DNA from: Porticoccaceae bacterium UBA1989
GTDB lineage: Bacteria > Pseudomonadota > Gammaproteobacteria > Pseudomonadales > Porticoccaceae
DNA: 30,744 nucleotides
Reading direction: 5' to 3'
Assembly (NCBI GenBank): GCA_002335945.1
Contig: DDDD01000177.1
Coordinates: 54,293 to 85,036 of the forward strand
Positions 1 through 8,154 of this stretch are shown here, piece by piece. Each line of letters begins with the position of its first letter. Position 1 is the stretch's first letter. The translations under genes and the position numbers were made by a program. The notes beneath the pieces were generated by a model. It was not told the origin of the DNA, ran no database searches, and worked only from the letters and a program-made list of their open reading frames with translations.

Positions 1-270
1 GAGCGCCAGGGTATTCTGGATCGAATTCAGGCCGAGGGTAAGCGCGGCAAGGTCAATGTCCAGCGCTTTAAAGGTCTGGGTGAGATGAATCCACTCCAAC
101 TGCGCGAAACCACCATGGATCCAGATACCAGACGCCTGGTTCAGCTAACCCTTGAACCCGGCGATGAAACCAACAGTATTATGGATATGTTACTGGCCAA
201 AAAACGTGCCTCAGATCGACGCGCCTGGCTAGAGAGCAAAGGCAACTTAGCCGATTCAGCCAACCTATAA
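1..270 (+). CDS. parE: DNA topoisomerase IV subunit B (ParE), C-terminal end only
   Basis: The window opens inside this gene. The open frame from base 1 gives the last 89 residues. It contains the conserved end of the type IIA topoisomerase B subunit: RFKGLGEMNP, then LRETTMDP and a closing segment with TNSIMDMLLAKKRA. In this family that region follows the TOPRIM metal site and contacts the A subunit. ParE is the ATPase half of topoisomerase IV, which decatenates daughter chromosomes. GyrB shares the motif, but parC follows after only 24 bases and the protein ends soon after the DMLLAKKRA segment, so ParE is much more likely. The start lies outside the window. Confidence 0.93.
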   Translation, partial: ERQGILDRIQAEGKRGKVNVQRFKGLGEMNPLQLRETTMDPDTRRLVQLTLEPGDETNSIMDMLLAKKRASDRRAWLESKGNLADSANL

Positions 271-294
271 ACCGTATTTAATACAGGAATCACG

Positions 295-2547
295 ATGAGC
301 GATATCATCACCTTTAATGACCAGGGCGTCGAGAGTAGACCACTCAGTGACTATGCCGAGCAGGCGTATCTGGATTACTCCATGTACGTTATCCTCGATC
401 GCGCCCTGCCGCACATTGGCGATGGCCTCAAACCAGTGCAGCGACGCATTGTCTATGCCATGAGCGAGCTAGGTCTAAAAGCCAGCGCCAAATATAAAAA
501 GTCTGCCCGTACTGTCGGCGATGTAATTGGTAAATTCCATCCCCATGGTGACAGTGCCGCCTACGAAGCCATGGTGTTGATGGCTCAGCCGTTTTCCTAT
601 CGCTATCCACTGGTTGATGGTCAGGGTAACTGGGGCTCGGCGGACGATCCAAAATCTTTCGCAGCCATGCGATACACCGAATCCAAGCTTTCCAAGTATG
701 CCGATGTTCTGCTTTCAGAGCTGGGACAGGGCACCGCTAACTGGCGCCCCAACTTCGATGCCACCATGGACGAGCCAGAAATTCTGCCGGCACGGGTGCC
801 CAATGTGCTGCTCAATGGCACCACCGGCATTGCGGTGGGCATGGCGACAGATATTCCGCCCCACAATCTCAATGAGGTGGTTAGCGCCTGTCTGCATTTG
901 CTGGATAATCCAAAAGCCACAGTCCCTGACCTGATGAATTACATCAAAGCGCCGGACTTCCCCACTGAAGGGGAAATAATTACCAGTCAGGCGGATATTC
1001 TAAATACCTATGAGACGGGCCGTGGCTCGGTAAAAATGCGTGCCATCTGGAATAAAGAAGACGGTGATATTATTGTTACTGCCTTACCCTTCCAGGCTTC
1101 GGGTTCTAAAATTCTTGAGCAGATAGCCGCGCAGATGCGCAACAAAAAGCTGCCAATGGTTGAAGATTTGCGCGACGAATCCGACCATGAAAACCCAACG
1201 CGTCTGATTATCACCCCGCGCTCAAATCGCATTGATATCGAAGCCTTAATGGACCATCTGTTTGCGACCACAGATCTCGAGCGCAGCTACAGAATCAATA
1301 TGAATATTATTGGTATTGATGGCCGGCCCTCAGTGATGAACCTGTTGCAGGTTCTAAAACAATGGTTGGTGTTCCGGACCGATGTGACCCGTCGTCGCCT
1401 CGACTACCGGTTACAGAAAGTCGAAAAACGATTGCACCTATTAGACGGTTTGTTGACCGCCTTTTTAAATATCGACGAAGTGATTCATATTATCCGCACC
1501 GAAGATGAACCCAAGCCAGCATTAATCGCACGCTTTGGTCTATCGGACACCCAAGCGGAATATATTCTCGACACAAAGCTGCGACAGTTAGCGCGCTTAG
1601 AAGAATTTAAAATCCGCAGCGAGCAGGATGAGCTAGCCAAAGAAAAAGCCGCACTGGAATTACTCTTGGGTTCCGAAGCGCGCCTTAAAACACTGGTTAA
1701 AAATGAACTAAAAGAGACCGCCGAAGAATATGGCGACGATCGCCGCTCGCCCCTAAGAGAGCGCGGGGAAGCTCAGGCCTTTAATGAAAAAGACTTGCTT
1801 ACTGCAGAGCCCATTACTGCGGTGCTGTCTGACAAAGGTTGGTTGCGTGCAGCCAAGGGTCATGAGATTGACCCCACAAGTCTAAGCTATAAGTCGGGCG
1901 ATAAGTTTCTCGCCGCGGCTCTTGGGCGCAGTAATCAAAATGTATTCTTACAGGATACCAGCGGACGTTTTTACGCATTGCCAGGCCACACATTGCCCTC
2001 GGCACGGGGTCAGGGCGAACCGGCTACCGGGCGCCTCAATCTACCCTCTGGAGCACTATTTACCGATGTTCTGATGGGCGAAGATGATCAGAAGATACTG
2101 CTTGGCACCGATGCGGGCTATGGCTTTATTGCCAAGATTGGCGATCTGTATACCAAGAACAAAGCGGGTAAAGCCGTGGTATCGATTCCCAAAGGCGGTC
2201 GAATTTTAAATCCGAAAATGGTCAATGATACCGAAGCTCTAATTGCTGCGGTGAGTAACGAGGGTCGCATGCTGGTGTTCCCGATTGCCGACCTGCCAGA
2301 ACTGGCTAGGGGTAAAGGCAATAAGATTCTTAATATTCCGGGATCACGTTTGCAGAGTCGCGAAGAGTTTGTGATTGATTATGCGATTATTCCTCAAGGC
2401 AGCTCATTGGTGGTTCATTCGGGTAAACGCTATCTGGTAATGAAGGGCACAGACCTCGAGCATTATCGTGGTGAGCGCGGACGCCGTGGACACAAACTGC
2501 CTAGGGGCTTCCAGAAAGTCGACAAGCTGGAGATACAGGGGGCCTAG
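295..2547 (+). CDS. parC: DNA topoisomerase IV subunit A (ParC)
   Basis: This is the DNA-breaking and rejoining subunit of topoisomerase IV (750 aa; E. coli ParC is about 752). The N-terminal winged-helix domain has the LKPVQRRIVYAM signature near residues 45-56. The HPHGDSAAYE stretch (82-91) is the quinolone-resistance-determining region, with Ser87 and Glu91 matching the wild-type E. coli Ser80/Glu84 positions. The invariant Arg126-Tyr127 pair holds the catalytic tyrosine that attacks DNA. A coiled-coil tower follows, around 370-480. The C-terminal beta-pinwheel starts near residue 500 and ends in a basic RGERGRRGHK segment. The ATG follows AGGAATCACG. It lies 24 bases after parE, so the two are probably co-transcribed, and the terminator at 2607-2641 closes the unit. 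Confidence 0.97.
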   Translation: MSDIITFNDQGVESRPLSDYAEQAYLDYSMYVILDRALPHIGDGLKPVQRRIVYAMSELGLKASAKYKKSARTVGDVIGKFHPHGDSAAYEAMVLMAQPFSYRYPLVDGQGNWGSADDPKSFAAMRYTESKLSKYADVLLSELGQGTANWRPNFDATMDEPEILPARVPNVLLNGTTGIAVGMATDIPPHNLNEVVSACLHLLDNPKATVPDLMNYIKAPDFPTEGEIITSQADILNTYETGRGSVKMRAIWNKEDGDIIVTALPFQASGSKILEQIAAQMRNKKLPMVEDLRDESDHENPTRLIITPRSNRIDIEALMDHLFATTDLERSYRINMNIIGIDGRPSVMNLLQVLKQWLVFRTDVTRRRLDYRLQKVEKRLHLLDGLLTAFLNIDEVIHIIRTEDEPKPALIARFGLSDTQAEYILDTKLRQLARLEEFKIRSEQDELAKEKAALELLLGSEARLKTLVKNELKETAEEYGDDRRSPLRERGEAQAFNEKDLLTAEPITAVLSDKGWLRAAKGHEIDPTSLSYKSGDKFLAAALGRSNQNVFLQDTSGRFYALPGHTLPSARGQGEPATGRLNLPSGALFTDVLMGEDDQKILLGTDAGYGFIAKIGDLYTKNKAGKAVVSIPKGGRILNPKMVNDTEALIAAVSNEGRMLVFPIADLPELARGKGNKILNIPGSRLQSREEFVIDYAIIPQGSSLVVHSGKRYLVMKGTDLEHYRGERGRRGHKLPRGFQKVDKLEIQGA

Positions 2548-2606
2548 CATGGCTCTTGAGTAGGGCTCTTAAGTAGAGACCGCTAGCACATACATCTGCA
2601 ACAAAT

Positions 2607-2641
2607 AAAAAAGGGCTCAGAGTTTTCTGGGCCCTTTTTTT
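2607..2641 (+). terminator. Rho-independent terminator after parC
   Basis: A 9-bp stem (2613-2621 with 2626-2634, one G-U pair) and a GTTT loop are followed directly by seven T residues. An A-run precedes the stem, so the element could also work weakly on the other strand. It separates parE-parC from mscS. Confidence 0.9.
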
Positions 2642-2789
2642 ATCAATTATCTAGGCTAAATTTCTGCCCTTCAACCTTAGAAAAACCGCCATTCATAGAC
2701 TACGCTTAAGAGAATGCCTGAGGCCTTAATACATACTGCACTATCTATGGCCATCAGGCCCTACTTCAGCATATTAAAAGGAATTAACT

Positions 2790-3611
2790 ATGGGTGAGAA
2801 TTTAGAAGTAATACAGGAGCTGGTAATGCTCTACGGCATCAAAATACTAATGGCACTGTTGATATTTGTGATTGGTAAGTGGGTGGTTAAGAAAATTGCC
2901 AAGGTTGTTGAAAACCTAATGAGCAAAAACAATGTCGATCCGGCCATTCAGAATTTTGTCGGCAGTCTAGTGTACTGGGCGCTGTTGATCTTCGTGTCTA
3001 TTGCCGCGTTGGGACAGCTGGGCATTCAAACTGCCTCCTTTGTCGCCATTGTAGGTGCCGCAGGTCTTGCTGTTGGTTTAGCACTTCAGGGGTCTCTGGC
3101 AAACTTTGCTGCCGGTGTACTGATTCTTATTTTTCGGCCTTTTAAAGTCGGAGACTTTATTGAGATTGCGGGTGTATCTGGTGTGGTACAAAATATTCAA
3201 ATCTTTACCACTGAATTAAATTCTCCCGATAATAAAAAAATCATAGTGCCAAATGGCGGTGTCATCAGTGGCAACATTGTCAATTATTCAGCCAATGATA
3301 CCCGTCGTGTCGATCTGGTATTTGGTGTGGGATATGGCGATGATATTGATGCCGCTAAAGCGGTACTGGAAAAAGTAGTGGCCAATAATGCTCAGGTATT
3401 AGAGTTTCCCGAAACCACCATTGCAGTGGTTGAACTTGCCGATAGCAGCGTAAATTTAGTCTGTCGTCCCTGGGTGAAAACTGCGGATTACTGGACCGCT
3501 TATTTTGAAATTACCGAGGCGGCGAAAAAAGCATTGGATAGCGCAGGTATTTCCATTCCCTACCCACAGCGCGACATACATGTTCACAACGTAGAAAACA
3601 CAGCCACATAA
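2790..3611 (+). CDS. mscS: Small-conductance mechanosensitive channel MscS
   Basis: This inner-membrane channel opens under membrane tension and releases solutes on hypo-osmotic shock. At 273 aa it is close to E. coli MscS (286). Hydrophobic segments lie near residues 12-30 and 57-78. The pore helix at about 83-118 carries the alternating Gly/Ala packing typical of TM3 (GLAVGLALQGSLANFAAG), followed by the FRPFKVGDFIEI beta-domain signature. The cytoplasmic alpha/beta vestibule makes up the remainder. The ATG is preceded by AAAAGGAATTAACT, a good ribosome-binding site. A small GlsB-type membrane protein follows after 22 bases, so the pair probably forms an envelope or osmotic-stress unit. Confidence 0.95.
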   Translation: MGENLEVIQELVMLYGIKILMALLIFVIGKWVVKKIAKVVENLMSKNNVDPAIQNFVGSLVYWALLIFVSIAALGQLGIQTASFVAIVGAAGLAVGLALQGSLANFAAGVLILIFRPFKVGDFIEIAGVSGVVQNIQIFTTELNSPDNKKIIVPNGGVISGNIVNYSANDTRRVDLVFGVGYGDDIDAAKAVLEKVVANNAQVLEFPETTIAVVELADSSVNLVCRPWVKTADYWTAYFEITEAAKKALDSAGISIPYPQRDIHVHNVENTAT

Positions 3612-3633
3612 TTAACCAAGTAGGAGAAGTATT

Positions 3634-3882
3634 ATGGGATTTTTATCATGGATCATATTGGGACTGCTGGCCGGCGTACTGGCTAAATATATTATGCCGG
3701 GTAAAGATGGCGGCGGACTGGTTATTACCGCATTACTGGGTATAGCCGGTGCCTTTGTCGGCGGCTGGCTGGGCTCGTTTGTTGGCCTGGGCAGTACCGG
3801 TGAATTCAGTATTGGCAGCTTGATCACTGCCGTTGTTGGTGCCCTAGCATTACTGTTTATCTATAACGCAGTTAGAAAATAA
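3634..3882 (+). CDS. GlsB/YeaQ/YmgE family small membrane protein
   Basis: This is an 82-aa, very hydrophobic, glycine-rich protein with three predicted membrane helices (about 3-22, 28-50 and 59-79). The opening GFLSWIILGLLAGVLAKYIMPG is the hallmark of the transglycosylase-associated/GlsB family. Members are linked to general stress resistance, but their molecular activity is not established. The gene has a good ribosome-binding site (AGGAGAAGT before ATG), lies just after mscS and ends before the inverted repeat at 3891-3928. The family call is secure; the function is not. Confidence 0.9.
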   Translation: MGFLSWIILGLLAGVLAKYIMPGKDGGGLVITALLGIAGAFVGGWLGSFVGLGSTGEFSIGSLITAVVGALALLFIYNAVRK

Positions 3883-3890
3883 ACATCGGC

Positions 3891-3937
3891 CCTGTTCACT
3901 GCTGGGTTCAAACTCAGCAGTGAACAGGTCCTATTTT
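3891..3937. terminator. Long inverted repeat, probable bidirectional terminator
   Basis: There is a perfect 14-bp inverted repeat: CCTGTTCACTGCTG at 3891-3904 and its complement at 3915-3928. The stem can extend inward over the loop with one G-U pair. On the plus strand it is followed by TCCTATTTT; on the minus strand by a moderately T-rich stretch. It lies between the convergent ends of the mscS-glsB unit and ctpA, where a shared terminator is expected. The T-run is imperfect, so strength is uncertain. Confidence 0.7.
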
Positions 3938-3953
3938 AAATGACTAAACGGGT

Positions 3954-5297
3954 TTATTTATTGCCCAGTAAGTGAAAACCTTTTAATAAGTTAACGGCTT
4001 CATAAAGTTGATTGTCACCGCTGAGGTCTTCGGCGGGTAATTCGGTTTTGCTCTCTGTCCCTTCCTCAGAACTATCGACAGTATTCAGATGTCCTTCCAG
4101 ATCAGCTTCACGGGTGGTATCGCGCACTTTATAGGGGCGTATTTCTGCACGGGGAACCAACATGTCTGGAACTATACCCTCGGCCTGAATAGAGCGGCCG
4201 TTGGGCGTAAAGTAACGTGCTGTGGTCAACTTAACGGCCCGGCCGTCACCCAGAGGAATAACGGTTTGCACCGAGCCCTTACCAAAGCTTTGGGTGCCGA
4301 TAACGGCAGCCCGTTTATGGTCTTGAAGTGCACCGGCAACAATTTCTGAGGCAGAGGCACTGCCGCCATTAATGAGCACGACCATGGGCACTCCCTCGAG
4401 AATATCCCCAGCCTCAGCCTCAAAACTATGATTTGCGCTAGGTAGACGACCCTCGGTGTAGACCACTGTGCCGCCGTCAATTAGGGCACCGGCCATTTCA
4501 ACGGATGCGGGGACTAGCCCGCCGGGATTATTGCGTAGATCAAGCACCAACCCCTTTATGGGGAACTCAGCTTCTGCCTTAAGCTTTTCGACGGTCTCAA
4601 TAAAATCAGCGCCGGATTTACGCTGGAACTGAGATACGCGGACATAGCCATAACCTGGCTCAAGAAATCGGCTGCGCACCGAGCTGAGCTGAATGGTGTC
4701 GCGGACCACATCAAATTCTAAGGGGCCATCCTGACCTTCGCGGTAGACGGTTAACTTAATGCTGGTGCCTTTCTCGCCTCGGAGTTTGTCGATGGCTTTC
4801 TGTACACCCATACCACGCACAGGTGCGTCATTCATTTCAACGATAAGATCGCCCGCTTCGATGCCAGCGTTTGCCGCAGGAGTATCATCGATGGGAGAGA
4901 TTACTTTTATCAAACCGTTCTCGCCCCCTACCTCAAGCCCAAGACCGCTGTACTCGCCGTTGGCACTTTCTTGGAGGTCGCTATAATGCTCTGTGTCTAG
5001 GTAGACCGAATGGGGGTCTAGCTCTAAGAGCAGGCCAGCAATAGCATTGTTTAAAAGTTCGCTGTCGCTCACTTCCTCTACATAGCCGAGGCGAATTTGC
5101 TCAAACACCTGAGTGAAAAGGCGTAATTCCCGAAGGGGTAAACGAGATTCGTCGCTGGACTGTTGTTCTGTGTCTAGACTGACAGTTTCATCGACTGGGT
5201 CGTCTGTAACCTCAGAGGCCAGCGATGAGACGGATACAAAGAGTGGGGCGACGAGGCAAAGAATGGGCAGACATGGGCTGAGTATGGTTCGTAACAT
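3954..5297 (-). CDS. ctpA: C-terminal processing peptidase CtpA (S41 family, PDZ)
   Basis: This is a periplasmic serine protease of the tail-specific/CtpA type (447 aa). A signal peptide covers about residues 1-28 (ending SSLAS). A PDZ domain at about 115-195 contains GLGLEVG and the AGIEAGDLIV core. The S41 catalytic domain follows. By alignment with E. coli Prc (S430/K455/Q459), the Ser/Lys dyad and assisting Gln are Ser315 in GGSASASE, Lys340 in QSFGKGSVQT and Gln344; the spacing is identical. In Pseudomonas, CtpA degrades cell-wall hydrolases and lies beside the envC-like gene, as here. The AAGGAAAC before the ATG is a reasonable ribosome-binding site. The 121-base gap to the envC-like gene could hold its own promoter. 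Confidence 0.95.
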   Translation of the reverse strand: MLRTILSPCLPILCLVAPLFVSVSSLASEVTDDPVDETVSLDTEQQSSDESRLPLRELRLFTQVFEQIRLGYVEEVSDSELLNNAIAGLLLELDPHSVYLDTEHYSDLQESANGEYSGLGLEVGGENGLIKVISPIDDTPAANAGIEAGDLIVEMNDAPVRGMGVQKAIDKLRGEKGTSIKLTVYREGQDGPLEFDVVRDTIQLSSVRSRFLEPGYGYVRVSQFQRKSGADFIETVEKLKAEAEFPIKGLVLDLRNNPGGLVPASVEMAGALIDGGTVVYTEGRLPSANHSFEAEAGDILEGVPMVVLINGGSASASEIVAGALQDHKRAAVIGTQSFGKGSVQTVIPLGDGRAVKLTTARYFTPNGRSIQAEGIVPDMLVPRAEIRPYKVRDTTREADLEGHLNTVDSSEEGTESKTELPAEDLSGDNQLYEAVNLLKGFHLLGNK

Positions 5298-5418
5298 AAA
5301 ATAGTTTCCTTATTATTGTCCAAACTGCAGACCTTACTTGGAGTGTAAAAAGCCAGCTTGGTTGCACGCCTGTGCAGGCTATTATTGCTCTTAACGGAGA
5401 GTGACCTACGCTAATGGT

Positions 5419-6555
5419 TTAGCGTTTACCCAGCCAGACTTTGGGGTCAGCAGGCTTACCCTTTTTGCGAATTTCAAAGTACAGGGCGGGTTTGGCGAGT
5501 CCGCCAGTGTCTCCAGCGCGAGCCAGTATTTCACTGCTCTGCACCCAGTCACCGGTATCTTTTAACAGCTCCTGGTTATGGGCATAGAGGGTCATATAGC
5601 CATCGCCATGGTCCAGAATAATCAGCAGCCCAAAACCTCGCAAGTAGTTTGAAAACACCACGCGACCATTGTGAACTGCATTTACCGCTGTACCGGCACG
5701 GGCGCTAATTAACCAGCCTTCCCAGCGCAGTTCGCCACTGCGAGCACTGCCATAGCTATGGGCCACTTTTCCTTTGAGCGGCCACTTAAGCTTACCCTTG
5801 CGAGAGGCGAAGGGCTGGTAGTTTTCAGGAAGCTTCATATCGGCTATGGCTTCTTCTACGGCACTCAGTATTTCTTCTAGCTTGCCCCGTTCTTTTTGCA
5901 GGGTGCCGAGTTTCTTCTTATCGGTACGCAACGAGGCCTGAAGTTTTTTCAAGGTACCAGAGCGTTGCTTAACCCTGCTACCTAGCTTCTTTTGGCCGCC
6001 TTCTAATTCCGCTCGGGATTTGGACAGTTCTACTTTCTGACGGTTAATGCTTTCAATAACCTCAGAGAGAGCATCGACATCGGCCATGTAGTTTTGTATT
6101 TTTTCGGTGCGGGCCTGGAGAAAATAACCGTAGTATTTAAAGACTCGGGCCATTTTTTGAGGGTCTTCTTGATTGAGCAATAGTTTGATAGGTTCTTGAT
6201 TGCCGAGCTTATAGGCGGCGGAGATCTGGTCGACAATAGCGCCGCTCTGCAGGGCAATATTTTCTTCCAAGGCGGTTTCTTGCTTGTTGAGTTTGGAGAG
6301 TTTACTCTCGAGACCAGAAATATTTTTACGTAGCTTACGCAGATCACGGCTGATTTTGCCGGCTTCGAGTTCAACTTTTTTTAGGGCGCTCTGTAGGTTA
6401 CTTTTTTCTTTGTCTCGGGTGGCTAGGCGTTTTTCGAGACTGGTAATTGATTTTTCCAAATCCTTGAGTCGGGCCTGCTGTTTGTCATCAGCAATACTCA
6501 GGTTACTGAGGCATAGCAATAAACAGATTGCTACTACAGGCCGTGTCATCTTCAT
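5419..6555 (-). CDS. envC: EnvC-like murein hydrolase activator (degenerate M23/LytM)
   Basis: A signal peptide (about 1-22) is followed by long heptad-rich coiled coils (about 25-105 and 155-245) and a C-terminal LytM/M23 domain (about 255-378). The zinc ligands of active M23 peptidases are missing. The first-ligand region reads RWEGWLISA with no His, and the usual HLHFE motif is LYFEIR. Only the YAHN region keeps a histidine. This is the pattern of EnvC, which does not cut the wall itself but activates the amidases AmiA and AmiB at the septum. The start overlaps the gpmI stop by one base (TAATG), indicating translational coupling. Gene order matches the Pseudomonas gpmI-envC-ctpA block. Confidence 0.92.
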   Translation of the reverse strand: MKMTRPVVAICLLLCLSNLSIADDKQQARLKDLEKSITSLEKRLATRDKEKSNLQSALKKVELEAGKISRDLRKLRKNISGLESKLSKLNKQETALEENIALQSGAIVDQISAAYKLGNQEPIKLLLNQEDPQKMARVFKYYGYFLQARTEKIQNYMADVDALSEVIESINRQKVELSKSRAELEGGQKKLGSRVKQRSGTLKKLQASLRTDKKKLGTLQKERGKLEEILSAVEEAIADMKLPENYQPFASRKGKLKWPLKGKVAHSYGSARSGELRWEGWLISARAGTAVNAVHNGRVVFSNYLRGFGLLIILDHGDGYMTLYAHNQELLKDTGDWVQSSEILARAGDTGGLAKPALYFEIRKKGKPADPKVWLGKR

Positions 6556-8096
6556 TAGGAAATCAGCGATCGACCAGTCATTTCGGCTGGCTGTGCTAAA
6601 CCCATAAGGTCGAGCATGGTGGGGGCAATATCTGCCAGTGAGCCGCCATTATGCAGTGATACTTGGCGTGGGCCTGCATAAACCAACGGTACTGGCAGCG
6701 TGGTGTGCTGGGTATGTGGCTGGTTGTTAGCGCCATCAAACATTTCTTCTACGTTGCCATGGTCGGCGGTGATCAACACTTCGCCCCCCACTTTTTCTAG
6801 GGCGTCAATTATTTGACGGAGGCTGTGGTCTACCGCTTCAACGGCTTTAATTGAGGCCTCGTAATTACCTGTGTGGCCCACCTGATCGCAGTTGGCATAG
6901 TTACAGATAATAGTATCGAATTTTCCTGAACCAATGGCTTCCAATAATTTCTCGGTGACTTCTGGAGCGCTCATTTCTGGCATGGCGTCGTAGGTATCAA
7001 CATTGGGAGAAGGAATTAATACCCGCTCTTCGCCAGGATAGAGTGACTCGCGGCCACCACTAAAGAAGAAAGTAACATGAGCATATTTTTCGGTTTCGGC
7101 AATACGCAGCTGCTGCTTGTTTTGGTTGGCCAGATATTCTCCCATGGAGTTAACCAGCTTTTCTGGGGGATAGGCGCAGGGCACATCAATATTGGCTTCG
7201 TATTCGGTGGTCATGACAAAGGTCGAAAATTTAACCACGGCCTGGCGCTCGAAACCGGTGAAGGTCTCGTCGACCAACGCATGGGTTATTTCACGGGCGC
7301 GATCTGGCCTGAAGTTCATGGAGATCAGTGCATCGCCATCTTCGAGTTTAATCGGCGTCTCGCCTGCAACACAGATACTGGTGCCATGGACAAATTCATC
7401 ATTCTCGTCCCTGGCGTAAGCGGCCTCAAGGGCGCTGACAGGGTTTGTGGCGGTAAAGGGTGCCACGCCTTCGGTCATTAGCCGGTAAGCCTCCTGCACG
7501 CGATCCCAGCGGTTATCCCGGTCCATGGAATAGAAGCGACCAATCACCGAGACAATTTTAGCCACGCCGAGTTTTTCGCAGAGGGCCTGAGTTTTTTGCA
7601 ACGAGGCTAGCGCGCTGCGCGGTGGGCAGTCACGGCCATCTAATGAGGCGTGGAGGTAAATTTTGCTGGCACCGCGCTTTGCGGCCAGCTCAATCATGGC
7701 ATTGATATGATCTTCGTGACTGTGCACGCCACCGTCCGACAGCAGGCCCATAATATGAACGGCCTTGCCATTGGCAACGGCTTTATCTACCGCATCACAG
7801 AACACTGGATTGGTAAAAAAGTCGCCGTCGGTGATAGCTTTGTTAATACGAGTGAAGTTTTGATACACCACCCGTCCAGCACCCAATGTCATATGGCCCA
7901 CTTCGGAATTGCCCATCTGACCTTCGGGCAGTCCGACTTCAAGGCCTGAAGTATGAATCAATGTTTTGGGGTTATTGGCCCAGAGTTTTTCCCAGGTTGG
8001 TGCATCGGCATTGGCAACAGCATTATGTTGATTGTCGTCGCTATAGCCGAAGCCATCCAGAATAAGCAGTACTAGAGGTTTTCTGAGATCCGTCAT
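6555..8096 (-). CDS. gpmI: 2,3-bisphosphoglycerate-independent phosphoglycerate mutase
   Basis: This enzyme interconverts 3- and 2-phosphoglycerate in glycolysis and gluconeogenesis, using two Mn2+ ions and a phosphoserine intermediate. The protein is 513 aa, like E. coli GpmI (514). Key elements of this alkaline-phosphatase-fold enzyme are visible: the first metal Asp in LLILDGFGY (Asp14), the phosphorylated serine in GQMGNSEVGH (Ser64), the HASLDGRDCPP substrate loop and the late metal motif ITADHGNVEEM. It is the third gene of the minus-strand block, 58 bases after uup, and is coupled to the envC-like gene by TAATG. Confidence 0.97.
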   Translation of the reverse strand: MTDLRKPLVLLILDGFGYSDDNQHNAVANADAPTWEKLWANNPKTLIHTSGLEVGLPEGQMGNSEVGHMTLGAGRVVYQNFTRINKAITDGDFFTNPVFCDAVDKAVANGKAVHIMGLLSDGGVHSHEDHINAMIELAAKRGASKIYLHASLDGRDCPPRSALASLQKTQALCEKLGVAKIVSVIGRFYSMDRDNRWDRVQEAYRLMTEGVAPFTATNPVSALEAAYARDENDEFVHGTSICVAGETPIKLEDGDALISMNFRPDRAREITHALVDETFTGFERQAVVKFSTFVMTTEYEANIDVPCAYPPEKLVNSMGEYLANQNKQQLRIAETEKYAHVTFFFSGGRESLYPGEERVLIPSPNVDTYDAMPEMSAPEVTEKLLEAIGSGKFDTIICNYANCDQVGHTGNYEASIKAVEAVDHSLRQIIDALEKVGGEVLITADHGNVEEMFDGANNQPHTQHTTLPVPLVYAGPRQVSLHNGGSLADIAPTMLDLMGLAQPAEMTGRSLIS

Positions 8097-8154
8097 GGGT
8101 TATCTATGGCCCTGTGTGTAAGTTAATGATTCTAATGACAATGTGTTGCTGGCG

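Noticed and set aside
5341..5418. GC-rich dyads between envC-like and ctpA as a terminator
   Set aside because: The dyads are short and no T-run follows on the minus strand.
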